From: Alphaproteobacteria bacterium
GTDB taxonomy: Bacteria > Pseudomonadota > Alphaproteobacteria > DSM-16000 > Inquilinaceae
NCBI GenBank assembly: GCA_009909005.1
Contig: JAAAOG010000217.1
Coordinates: 1 to 64,000, forward strand
Length of the DNA: 64,000 nt
Direction of reading: 5' to 3'
The translations under genes and the position numbers were made by a program. Shown piece by piece: positions 44,184-52,501 of the stretch (positions are counted from its first letter, which is position 1; each line of letters starts with the position of its first letter). Below the pieces are notes generated by a model, which was not told the DNA's origin, made no database searches, and worked only from the letters and a program-made list of their open reading frames with translations.

Positions 44184-45212
44184 ATGAAGAAGACATTCCT
44201 GCTGGCCACCGTGGCGACAATCGCGATGGTGGGCACGGCCCAGGCCCGTGACGAAATCCGCATTGTCGGCTCGTCGACGGTCTTCCCGTTCACCTCGACG
44301 GTTATCGAGCGATTCGCGCAGTCCACCAGCTATCCGGCCCCGATCATCGAATCGACCGGCACCGGCGGCGGCATGCGCTTCTTCTGCGCCGGCGTCGGCG
44401 AAGAGCACCCGGACATCACCGGTGCCTCGCGCCCGATGAAGTCGAGCGAGTTCGAGATGTGCGTCGAGAACGGCGTCACCAGCATCACCGAGATCCAGAT
44501 CGGCTATGACGGCATCACGCTGGCCAATTCGCGTGACGCCGAGCAGATGGACATCACCAAGGCGCAGCTGTTCAGTGCCCTGGCGGCTGAAGTGGCGGTC
44601 GACGGTGAAATCGTCGAAAACCCGTACACCAACTGGAGCGAGATCGACCCGTCGCTGCCGGATGCCGAGATCGAAGTCCTCGGCCCGCCGCCGACCTCGG
44701 GCACCCGCGACGCCTTCGTCGAGCTGGTCATGGAAGCCGGCTGCGAGGAGTTCGAGGCGATCGCCGCCCTTGAAGAGAGTGACGAAGACCGCTTCGAGGC
44801 CGTCTGCGCCACCATGCGTGAAGACGGTGCCTTCATCGAGGCCGGCGAGAACGACAATCTGATCGTTCAGCGCCTGCAGGCGAACCCGGATGCCTTCGGC
44901 ATTTTCGGCTTCTCCTTCCTCGAAGAGAACAGCGACGTCATCCAGGGCAGCCTGATCGAAGGCACGCCGCCGACCTTTGATAGCATCGCCTCGGGCGACT
45001 ATCCGGTGTCGCGCTCGCTGTTCGTTTATGTGAAGAACGCGCACGTCGACGTGATCCCCGGCCTGCGTGAGTTCATCGCCGAGTACACCAGCGACCAGGC
45101 CTGGGGCCCCGAGGGCTATCTGGCCGGCGTCGGCCTCATCCCGTTGGACGAGGAGATGCGCTCGGCGGAGCGGAACGAGGCGATGAACCTTGAGGAAATG
45201 ACCCGCTACTAA
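44184..45212 (+). CDS. pstS: Phosphate-binding periplasmic protein PstS
   Basis: 342 residues with a signal peptide (about 1-21, cleaved after AQA). The phosphate-binding lobes include IRIVGSSTVFPFTSTVIERF, IESTGTGGGMRFF, ITGASRPMKSSEF and PTSGTRDAFVELV. It captures phosphate for the PstCAB transporter. Start is ATG 44184 after GGAGGCACTCCGATC. It is the PstS form common in alphaproteobacteria, longer-looped than E. coli, and acidic overall. A hairpin follows the stop, as expected for higher expression than the permease genes. Confidence 0.96.
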   Translation: MKKTFLLATVATIAMVGTAQARDEIRIVGSSTVFPFTSTVIERFAQSTSYPAPIIESTGTGGGMRFFCAGVGEEHPDITGASRPMKSSEFEMCVENGVTSITEIQIGYDGITLANSRDAEQMDITKAQLFSALAAEVAVDGEIVENPYTNWSEIDPSLPDAEIEVLGPPPTSGTRDAFVELVMEAGCEEFEAIAALEESDEDRFEAVCATMREDGAFIEAGENDNLIVQRLQANPDAFGIFGFSFLEENSDVIQGSLIEGTPPTFDSIASGDYPVSRSLFVYVKNAHVDVIPGLREFIAEYTSDQAWGPEGYLAGVGLIPLDEEMRSAERNEAMNLEEMTRY

Positions 45213-45247
45213 GCGGTTCTTCCCGGGCTTCGACCCGTCCTTCGGAG

Positions 45248-45274
45248 AGCCAGCGGCCGGGCCGGTCGCTGGCT
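45248..45274 (+). terminator. Hairpin between pstS and pstC (attenuator or stabiliser)
   Basis: AGCCAGCG (45248-45255) pairs with CGCTGGCT (45267-45274) around an 11-base GC-rich loop, then TT. It is 35 bases after the pstS stop. Likely it reduces readthrough or protects pstS mRNA. The rest of the 45213-45431 gap shows no gene. Confidence 0.6.
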
Positions 45275-45431
45275 TTGCCGATGGCGGCCTGTCCCGAAGC
45301 TCCTGCCCTTTGACTGATGACCGCGTCCCGTGCGGGGCGATTGGTCCGGCCGCCGTCGCTCGTTGACGACCCGCATCGCCCGGGTGCGCCGCATTGCCGC
45401 CGGCTGCTCCGGAGCGCGAACGAGACCGAAC

Positions 45432-46814
45432 ATGTCCGTCGACTATCTCATTTTGACCGTGCTGGTGCTGACCGCCGCCGGCTTCTATCTCGGCCGGTCG
45501 CGCTCGATCGCCGTGACCGGTGGCCGGACGCGCGACCTGCACTCGGTGCCCGGCTATTACGGCGTCTACGTCGCCATCTGGGCCGGGATTCCCGCCCTGC
45601 TGCTGGTGCTTGTCTGGCTCTCGGCCGAGACCAGCGTGATCAAGAACATGGTGCTGTCCGCCCTGCCGGCGAGCTATGAGGCGCTGACGCCCTCCGAGCT
45701 GGAACTTGTCTGGGTGGACATCCGTAATCTGGCAACCGGCAATATCGTCAGCGCCCAGCCCAGCCCCACCGTTGTCGCCGCCTCCGAGCATTACCTGTCG
45801 CTGCGCGCGCTCTCTGATTGGGCCTTGTTTCTGCTGGGCCTGGTGCTGGCGATCGGCGGACTGCTCTATGCCCGGGCGCGGGTGACGCCGACGTTCCGGG
45901 CCCGGAACCGGGTCGAAAAGGTGCTGAACGTCTTTCTCATCATCTGCTCGACCATCGCTATTTTCACGACCATCGGCATCGTCCTGTCGCTCCTGTTCGA
46001 GAGCTTCCGCTTCTTCACCCGCGTGCCGGTCACGGACTTCCTGTTCGGCCTGCACTGGAGCCCGCAGACAGCCATCCGCGAGGACCAGGTGGGCTCGACC
46101 GGGGCCTTCGGCGCGATTCCCCTCTTCGCCGGCACGCTGCTGATCAGCTTCATCGCCCTGGCGGTGGCGGTGCCGATCGGGCTGATGTCGGCCATCTACC
46201 TGTCGGACTATGCGCCGAAGCGGGTGCGCGGCACCATCAAGCCGATCCTGGAGATCCTGGCCGGCATCCCGACCGTGGTCTACGGCTTCTTCGCCATCCT
46301 GACCGTGGCGCCGGTGCTGCGGGATCTCGGCGCGAGCCTCGGGCTCGATGTCTCGGCCAACAGCGCGCTGGCCGCCGGGGTGGTCATGGGCATTATGATC
46401 GTGCCCTTCGTCTCATCGCTCTCCGACGATGTGATCAACGCGGTGCCGCAGAGCCTGCGCGACGGCTCCTACGGGCTTGGGGCCACCAAGTCCGAGACCA
46501 TCCGCACCGTCATCCTGCCGGCGGCGCTGCCGGGGATCGTCGGCGCGGTGCTGCTGGCCGCCAGCCGGGCGATCGGCGAGACGATGATCGTGGTCATGGC
46601 CGCCGGCCTCGCCGCCAACATCACCGCCAACCCGTTCGAAGCGGTGACCACCGTCACCGTCCAGATCGCCACCCTGCTGGTCGGCGACCAGGAGTTCGAC
46701 AGCGCCAAGACGCTGTCCGCCTTCGCCCTGGGCCTCGTGCTGTTCGTCGTCACCCTCTTTCTGAACGTCATCGCGCTTCGCATCGTCCGGAAGTACCGAG
46801 AGAAATATGACTGA
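45432..46814 (+). CDS. pstC: Phosphate ABC transporter permease PstC
   Basis: 460 residues, the extended alphaproteobacterial form with an additional N-terminal membrane pair (DYLILTVLVLTAAGFYLG, YYGVYVAIWAGIPALLLVLV) and a periplasmic loop. The transporter core has LFAGTLLISFIALAVAVPIG, EILAGIPTVVYGFFAILTV, and the EAA-like DGSYGLGATKSETIRTVILP. It starts at ATG 45432, where the family N-terminus lies. The stop overlaps the pstA start by eight bases. Confidence 0.95.
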   Translation: MSVDYLILTVLVLTAAGFYLGRSRSIAVTGGRTRDLHSVPGYYGVYVAIWAGIPALLLVLVWLSAETSVIKNMVLSALPASYEALTPSELELVWVDIRNLATGNIVSAQPSPTVVAASEHYLSLRALSDWALFLLGLVLAIGGLLYARARVTPTFRARNRVEKVLNVFLIICSTIAIFTTIGIVLSLLFESFRFFTRVPVTDFLFGLHWSPQTAIREDQVGSTGAFGAIPLFAGTLLISFIALAVAVPIGLMSAIYLSDYAPKRVRGTIKPILEILAGIPTVVYGFFAILTVAPVLRDLGASLGLDVSANSALAAGVVMGIMIVPFVSSLSDDVINAVPQSLRDGSYGLGATKSETIRTVILPAALPGIVGAVLLAASRAIGETMIVVMAAGLAANITANPFEAVTTVTVQIATLLVGDQEFDSAKTLSAFALGLVLFVVTLFLNVIALRIVRKYREKYD

Positions 46815-48885
46815 CATCACGCAAGATCAGGCGCCGCCGGGCCCGGTCCGGACCGACCATCATCGCTCGGACGAGGCGATGCGCCGTCTGCAACGGCGCT
46901 ATGCCGCGGAGCGCCGGTTCAAATGGTACGGCATTAGCGCGATTGCCATCGCCCTGACCATGCTGGTGGTGCTGCTGACCAGCATCGTCGCCAGCGGCTG
47001 GCCGGCCTTCACCCAGAGCTATGTCCGGCTGCAGGTGCCCATCGCTTCCGACCTGATCCTGGGTGAGGCGAATTATCGGCGGCTGATGACCGAGGGCCTT
47101 GCCGAGCGGTTCCCCGAGGTGCAGGACCCGGCGGAAATCCGCGCCATCGGCGACATGCTGATGGACGACTATGCCACGCAGATCCGCGATGCAGCGATCC
47201 GCGACCCGGATCTGCTCGACCAGCGCATCGACCGCTGGATCCCGGCCTCGCCGCTGGTCGACCGCATCCATGCGGGCGACCTCGACCCGGAGCTCGAGAA
47301 TCTGCTGCGCACCGCGGATTTGGAGCGTCTGGGGCTGTACGACACGCTGAGTTCCCGCCGGGCTCTGGCGGTTCCGGAAGGCACCAGCCTCGACGCCGCC
47401 TCCCTGCCGCCGGAAGAGCGCACGCAGGTGACGCTGCGGCTCGGCCTGCCGGACGGCTTCGACCCCGCGACCGCCGATTACCAGGCGCTGGTCCACCAGG
47501 GGCTCGGGAGTTTATTCATCCCGCAGCTGACCGATCCGGACACCCTGGCCGATCTGGAACAGCGGCTTCTGGCGCCCGGTGCGGCAACGGCGTTGCGCGA
47601 ATTCGTCCAGGCCAATCCGGAGGAGGCCGAGCCCGGCGGCCGGCTGTCGGCTGCGGTGCCGGCGTCCAGTGCCCTCGATAACCTGCACCGTCTGGTTGCC
47701 GATGCCGGCATCGAGCGCGACCTGGTGACCGTCCGCCAGCAGATCGGCTGGCTTGACGCGCTGGTCGACCAGGGCGTTCTGGAGGTCCGGAACGCCTATA
47801 CGCACATCAACGTTTCGGTGCCGCTGGATGCGGACTTCATCCTCGGCAGCGCCAATTACCAGGCGCCGTTCAACCGGGCCCTTTACCAGATGTTCCCGGA
47901 AGTGACCGAGACGCGGGAGCGCCGGGAGCTGCGCGGGCTGATCAGCCCGGGTGCCGGCTTCGACCTGCGCGACCGGGTGCTCGATGACCCGTCGGTGATC
48001 GGCGAGACGGTGGAGATCGCCGTGGCGACCTCCGACACGCTCGACCAGATGCGCAAGGGCGAATACGACCTGACCTCGCCGGAGGAACGGCGGCCGGTCA
48101 GCGACAATGAGATCGCCTGGTACAACCAGATGGACGCAGAGGGGCTGATCGCCAGCAGCTTCAACTGGCGCTTCTTCGGCGCCGCCGACAGCCGCCAGCC
48201 CGAACTGGCAGGCATCTGGGGCGCGGTGGTCGGCTCCTTCTACACGCTTGTCGTGACGATCGCTTTGGCCTTTCCGATCGGTGTCTCCGCCGCGATCTAC
48301 CTTGAGGAGTTCGCGCCGAAGAACCGGCTGACCGACCTGATCGAGGTGAACATCAACAATCTGGCCGCGGTGCCGTCGATCGTCTTCGGCCTGCTCGGCC
48401 TGGCGGTGTTCATCCAGTTCTTCGGCCTGCCGCGATCGGCGCCGCTGGTCGGCGGCATGGTGCTGGCCTTGATGACGCTCCCCACCATCATCATCGCCGC
48501 CCGCGCGGCGCTGAAGGCGGTGCCGCCCTCGATCCGCGAGGCAGCGCTCGGCATGGGCGCCTCGAAGCTGCAGGCCGTCACGCACCATGTGCTGCCCCTG
48601 GCGATGCCCGGCATCCTGACCGGCACCATCATCGGCATGGCCCAGGCGCTCGGCGAAACGGCGCCGCTGCTGATGATCGGCATGGTGGCCTTCATCACCT
48701 CGACGCCGGACAGCTTCACCGACCCCTCGACGGTGCTGCCGGTGCAGATCTATCTCTGGGCCGACCATCCCGAACGTGGATTTACGGCCAAGACCTCGGC
48801 CGCCATTATGGTGCTGCTGAGCTTCCTCATCCTGATGAACGGCCTGGCCATCTGGCTGCGCAAGAAATTCGAACGACGCTGGTAG
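46807..48885 (+). CDS. pstA: Phosphate ABC transporter permease PstA, with enlarged repeated periplasmic domain
   Basis: 692 residues, against about 430 for usual DUF3333-type PstA. After the first helix (about 42-62) the periplasmic region runs to about 455 and seems to hold three related modules. They start near 72 (VRLQVPIASDLILGEANYRR), near 205 (VTLRLGLPDGFDPATADYQA), and near 331 (INVSVPLDADFILGSANYQA). Each goes on to an FPEV-like turn or its equivalent and a leucine-rich helix. The core follows: ELAGIWGAVVGSFYTLVVT, EVNINNLAAVPSIVFGLLGL, and IREAALGMGASKLQAVTHHV. It overlaps pstC by eight bases. Confidence 0.94.
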   Translation: MTDITQDQAPPGPVRTDHHRSDEAMRRLQRRYAAERRFKWYGISAIAIALTMLVVLLTSIVASGWPAFTQSYVRLQVPIASDLILGEANYRRLMTEGLAERFPEVQDPAEIRAIGDMLMDDYATQIRDAAIRDPDLLDQRIDRWIPASPLVDRIHAGDLDPELENLLRTADLERLGLYDTLSSRRALAVPEGTSLDAASLPPEERTQVTLRLGLPDGFDPATADYQALVHQGLGSLFIPQLTDPDTLADLEQRLLAPGAATALREFVQANPEEAEPGGRLSAAVPASSALDNLHRLVADAGIERDLVTVRQQIGWLDALVDQGVLEVRNAYTHINVSVPLDADFILGSANYQAPFNRALYQMFPEVTETRERRELRGLISPGAGFDLRDRVLDDPSVIGETVEIAVATSDTLDQMRKGEYDLTSPEERRPVSDNEIAWYNQMDAEGLIASSFNWRFFGAADSRQPELAGIWGAVVGSFYTLVVTIALAFPIGVSAAIYLEEFAPKNRLTDLIEVNINNLAAVPSIVFGLLGLAVFIQFFGLPRSAPLVGGMVLALMTLPTIIIAARAALKAVPPSIREAALGMGASKLQAVTHHVLPLAMPGILTGTIIGMAQALGETAPLLMIGMVAFITSTPDSFTDPSTVLPVQIYLWADHPERGFTAKTSAAIMVLLSFLILMNGLAIWLRKKFERRW

Positions 48886-48891
48886 AGACCG

Positions 48892-49731
48892 ATGACCGCA
48901 AACGTCGCTGAAGACATGATGACCGAGACCGATGCGACCGACACGCCGACCTCTCCAGCGGAGCAGGAGACGTTGGCCAAGAAGATGGTCGCCCGCGATG
49001 TCGACGTCTTTTACGGAGCCAAGCAGGCTTTGAAAAAGATCACCATCGACATCTTCGAGAACGAGGTCCTCTCGCTGATCGGCCCGTCGGGCTGCGGCAA
49101 GTCGACCTTCCTGCGGTGCCTCAACCGCATGAACGACACGATCGACATCTGCCGGGTGAATGGGGACATCACACTCGATGAGCAGAACATCTATGACCCG
49201 GCGCTCGACGTGGTGCAATTGCGGGCGCGGGTCGGCATGGTATTCCAGAAGCCGAACCCCTTCCCCAAGTCGATCCACGACAACATCGCCTATGGCCCGA
49301 AGATCCACGGCATGACCCGGCACAAGGACGAGCTCGACCAGATCGTCCAGACCAGCCTGGAAAAGGCGGGGCTGTGGAATGAGGTCAAGGACCGGCTTGC
49401 CGAGCCGGGCACCGGCCTGTCCGGCGGCCAGCAGCAGCGCCTGTGCATCGCCCGGGCGATCGCCGTCAGCCCGGAGGTCATCCTGATGGACGAGCCCTGC
49501 TCCGCCCTCGACCCGATCGCCACGGCGATCATCGAGGAGCTGATCGACGAGCTGCGGCAGAACTATACCATCGTCATCGTCACCCATAATATGCAGCAGG
49601 CGGCGCGCGTCAGCCAGAAGACCGCCTTCTTCCATCTGGGCGACATGGCCGAGCACGGGCCGACCGACGAGATTTTCACCAACCCCAGGGACAACCGCAC
49701 CCAGGGGTACATCACCGGCCGCTATGGGTGA
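48892..49731 (+). CDS. pstB: Phosphate import ATP-binding protein PstB
   Basis: 279 residues. Walker A is [21 protein letters not shown]-loop [13 protein letters not shown], signature [16 protein letters not shown], and Walker [17 protein letters not shown], with the H-loop in [13 protein letters not shown]. It energises PstCA. It follows pstA by six bases. The first 30 residues are polar and not part of the fold; an ATG nine codons in is an alternative start. Confidence 0.97.
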   Translation: MTANVAEDMMTETDATDTPTSPAEQETLAKKMVARDVDVFYGAKQALKKITIDIFENEVLSLIGPSGCGKSTFLRCLNRMNDTIDICRVNGDITLDEQNIYDPALDVVQLRARVGMVFQKPNPFPKSIHDNIAYGPKIHGMTRHKDELDQIVQTSLEKAGLWNEVKDRLAEPGTGLSGGQQQRLCIARAIAVSPEVILMDEPCSALDPIATAIIEELIDELRQNYTIVIVTHNMQQAARVSQKTAFFHLGDMAEHGPTDEIFTNPRDNRTQGYITGRYG

Positions 49732-49737
49732 CGCGTG

Positions 49738-49763
49738 CGGGCGTCGGGCGACTCCGACGCCCG
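49738..49763 (+). terminator. Hairpin between pstB and phoU
   Basis: CGGGCGTCGG (49738-49747) pairs over ten bases with CCGACGCCCG (49754-49763) around GCGACT. No T tract follows. It could stabilise the upstream mRNA or lower readthrough into phoU-phoB. Confidence 0.5.
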
Positions 49764-49801
49764 TGTGCTGACCTGATGCGCCTGAGAGAAGGGAGGAGAC
49801 A

Positions 49802-50536
49802 ATGCTGCAGGAGCACATCGTCAGATCCTTCGATCAGGCGTTGGACGGCCTGCGGCGGACGATCATGGAAATGGGCGGGCTGGCCGAAAACCAGATCGAA
49901 TCGGCCATCCAGGCCGTCGTGCGCCGCGACACCGGGCTGGCCGGCGAGGTGGTGCGGCTCGACAGCCGGCTCGACGAATATGAGGACGCGGTGGATACCG
50001 GCGCGGTGCGGCTGCTCGCCCTGCGCCAGCCGGTGGCCGCCGATCTGCGGGAGATCGTCTCGGCGCTGAAAATCGCCGCCGATCTGGAACGCGTCGGCGA
50101 CTATGCCGCCAATATCGCCAAGCGGGCAATGACGCTCAGCCAGGCGCCGCCGGGCCTGCGGCCGGTTTCCGGCATCCCGCGCATGGGCCGGCGCGTCCAG
50201 GCCAATTTCAAGGACGTGCTGGACGCCTATGCGGAGCGCGACGTCGCCCGCGCCCTCGACGCCTGGTCCCGCGACGGGGAGGTCGACGATCTCTACACCA
50301 GCCTGTTTCGCGAGACGCTGACCTATATGCTCGAGGACCCCCGGAACATCACGCCGTGCACGCACCTGCTGTTCATCGCCAAGAATCTCGAACGGATCGG
50401 CGACCACGCCACCAACATTGCCGAAACCATCCACTATCTGGTGGACGGCCGGCCGATCCGCATGAGCCGCCCCAAGGGCGACCTGTCGAGCTTCGACATC
50501 GACGCGCCGAGCCGCGGCGAGGAGATCGAGGAATGA
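49802..50536 (+). CDS. phoU: Phosphate signalling regulator PhoU
   Basis: 244 residues, two PhoU helical bundles. The metal-binding signatures are LREIVSALKIAADLERVGDY and LFIAKNLERIGDHATNIAE, both with the E-R-x-G-D pattern. It links the Pst transporter to PhoR, shutting the Pho response at high phosphate. Start is ATG 49802 after GGGAGGAGACA. The stop overlaps the phoB start by four bases. Confidence 0.96.
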   Translation: MLQEHIVRSFDQALDGLRRTIMEMGGLAENQIESAIQAVVRRDTGLAGEVVRLDSRLDEYEDAVDTGAVRLLALRQPVAADLREIVSALKIAADLERVGDYAANIAKRAMTLSQAPPGLRPVSGIPRMGRRVQANFKDVLDAYAERDVARALDAWSRDGEVDDLYTSLFRETLTYMLEDPRNITPCTHLLFIAKNLERIGDHATNIAETIHYLVDGRPIRMSRPKGDLSSFDIDAPSRGEEIEE

Positions 50537-51249
50537 CGCGAACCACCATGCAGCCGCTCATTCTCATCGTCGAAGACGAAGCCGACCTCGTCACGCTGCT
50601 CAGCTACAATCTCGAAAAGGAGGGGTTCCGCACCGCCGCCGCCTATGACGGCGACGAGGCGCTGCTGATCGCCAACGAACAGCGCCCCGACCTGCTGCTG
50701 CTCGACTGGATGCTGCCGCACCGCTCCGGCCTGGATGTCTGCCGGCAGCTGCGCCGCGGCTCCAAGACCCGCGACATCCCGATCATCATGCTGACCGCCC
50801 GCGGCGAGGAGGGCGACCGGGTGCGCGGTCTGGATTCCGGCGCCGACGACTATCTGGTCAAGCCCTTCTCCAACAGCGAGCTGGTGGCCCGCATCCGCGC
50901 CGTGCTGCGCCGGGCCGCGCCGCGCATGGCGGAGGAGATCCTCGGCTATGGCGATGTCGAGATGGACCTCGCCGCCCACCGGGTGCGGCGCGGCGGCCGC
51001 GACGTGCATCTGGGGCCGACCGAGTTCCGGCTGCTGCGCCATTTCATGCAGCACCCCGGCCGGGTGTTCAGCCGCGAGCAGCTCCTCGACGTCGTCTGGG
51101 GCCATGACGTCTATGTCGAGCCGCGCACCGTCGACGTGCATATCCGCCGGCTGCGCAAGGCCCTGAACGAGGGCGGCGATGCCGAGACCCCCGACCTGAT
51201 CCGCACCGTGCGCTCCGCCGGCTACGCCCTCGACGCCAACAGCCAGTAA
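50533..51249 (+). CDS. phoB: Phosphate regulon response regulator PhoB
   Basis: 238 residues. The receiver domain has ILIVEDEADLVTLL, acceptor D58 in LLLLDWMLPHRSG, and the lysine in YLVKPFS. The C-terminal OmpR-type winged helix reads GPTEFRLLRHFMQHPGRVFS, then VDVHIRRLRKAL and IRTVRSAGYAL. It binds Pho boxes when phosphorylated by PhoR. It overlaps phoU (ATGA). The 51250-51451 gap after it is A+T-rich and probably carries the promoter of the efflux operon. Confidence 0.96.
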   Translation: MTRTTMQPLILIVEDEADLVTLLSYNLEKEGFRTAAAYDGDEALLIANEQRPDLLLLDWMLPHRSGLDVCRQLRRGSKTRDIPIIMLTARGEEGDRVRGLDSGADDYLVKPFSNSELVARIRAVLRRAAPRMAEEILGYGDVEMDLAAHRVRRGGRDVHLGPTEFRLLRHFMQHPGRVFSREQLLDVVWGHDVYVEPRTVDVHIRRLRKALNEGGDAETPDLIRTVRSAGYALDANSQ

Positions 51250-51451
51250 CCGACGAACGAAGGATATAATGGTTCCGACACCGGGCAGGGCAGCCAGTTC
51301 ACTTTTTGTTCTACCATTGAAATATACTGCACGACCGACACAAGTACAATTAAAGAGCTGATTTGCGACCGCGGTCCGGGTCCCATGCGGCTTTGTGACG
51401 TCTCGCACCCGCGGCGGCCGGGCGGCACGCTTGGAAAGAGTCACCGTGTCG

Positions 51452-52501
51452 ATGCCGGCCCGCATGAAAGCCCATTTCTCTTTTGCCGCCTGTGTCGTGC
51501 TGCTGATCGCCCTGGCTGCCGGAGCCGGCGCCGTCCGGGCGCAGGACGCCCTCACAGTGGCGCCGGTCGAAATCCGCGACCTGAAGGCGGTATTCGGCAC
51601 GGTCGAGAGTGTCGATGTGGCGGCCGCCCGCGCCCGCGTCTCGGGCACGCTGGTCGGCCTCGCCGTTGACGAGGGGCATGCGGTCGCCCATGGCCAGCTT
51701 CTGGCCACCGTCGAGGCCGAACGGCTGACCCGCGAGCTGGCCGCCATCGACGCCCGCATCACGGCCCTGCAGGCCCAGCGGGCGCAGGCGGAGATCGAGA
51801 TGTCCCGGGCCCGGCGCCTCGTCGAAACCGGGGCCGGCACCCAGGCGCGGCTCGACGATGCCCGGACCCAGCTCAACGTCGTCGAGGCCGAGATCGCCGC
51901 CCTGCAGGCCGAGCGCGACGCCACCCAGGCCCGCGACGACGAGCGCGCCATCTACGCCCCGGCGGCCGGGCGGGTCCTGCGGGTCCCCGTGGTCAACGGC
52001 GCCGTGGTGATGCCGGGCGAGACCATCGCCGAAATCGCCGCCGAGCGCTTCGTCCTGCGCATGCGCCTGCCCGAGCGCCACGCCCGCAGCATCGCCGAAG
52101 GCGACACGGTGCTGGTCGGCGAGACCCTGCTCGACCAGCCGCGCGATGCGCTGCGCCGCGGCCGCATCCGCCAGGTCTATCCGCGCATCGCCGACGGCCG
52201 GGTCGAGGCGGATGTCGTGGTCGCGGGGCTGGGCGATTTCTTCGTCGGAGAACGGGTGCGCGTGTTCGTCTCCACCGCCTCGCGACTCGCCATCGTCGTT
52301 CCCGAAAGGTACGTCTTCCAGCGCGCCGGCCTCGACTTCGTGGTGCTGGAGGACGGGCGGGAAATCGTCGTGCAGCCCGGCCGGATCGTCCCCGACCTCG
52401 CCTTTCAGGGCGAGCCGGTGCCCGGCGGCCTTGAAATCCTCTCCGGCCTCGGCGCCGGCGATGTGCTGGTGCCGCCCGGCACGGCCGGAACGGCGGAATG
52501 A
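51452..52501 (+). CDS. RND efflux periplasmic adaptor (membrane fusion protein)
   Basis: 349 residues with a signal peptide (cleaved near AVRAQ, about residue 30). A lipoyl half (ARVSGTLVGLAVDEGHAVAH), an alpha-helical hairpin (IDARITALQAQRAQAEIEMS to ALQAERDATQ), the second lipoyl half (IYAPAAGRVLRVPVVNGAVV), and beta-barrel/membrane-proximal domains follow. It bridges the inner-membrane pump to an outer-membrane channel. The start is set at ATG 51452 (GAAAGAG upstream); ATG 51464 is possible. The stop overlaps the pump gene start. Confidence 0.9.
   Translation: MPARMKAHFSFAACVVLLIALAAGAGAVRAQDALTVAPVEIRDLKAVFGTVESVDVAAARARVSGTLVGLAVDEGHAVAHGQLLATVEAERLTRELAAIDARITALQAQRAQAEIEMSRARRLVETGAGTQARLDDARTQLNVVEAEIAALQAERDATQARDDERAIYAPAAGRVLRVPVVNGAVVMPGETIAEIAAERFVLRMRLPERHARSIAEGDTVLVGETLLDQPRDALRRGRIRQVYPRIADGRVEADVVVAGLGDFFVGERVRVFVSTASRLAIVVPERYVFQRAGLDFVVLEDGREIVVQPGRIVPDLAFQGEPVPGGLEILSGLGAGDVLVPPGTAGTAE

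Noticed and set aside
51265-51270. TATAAT after phoB as a promoter for the efflux operon
   Set aside because: A perfect -10 word, but no -35 at suitable spacing and it is about 185 bases from the adaptor start.
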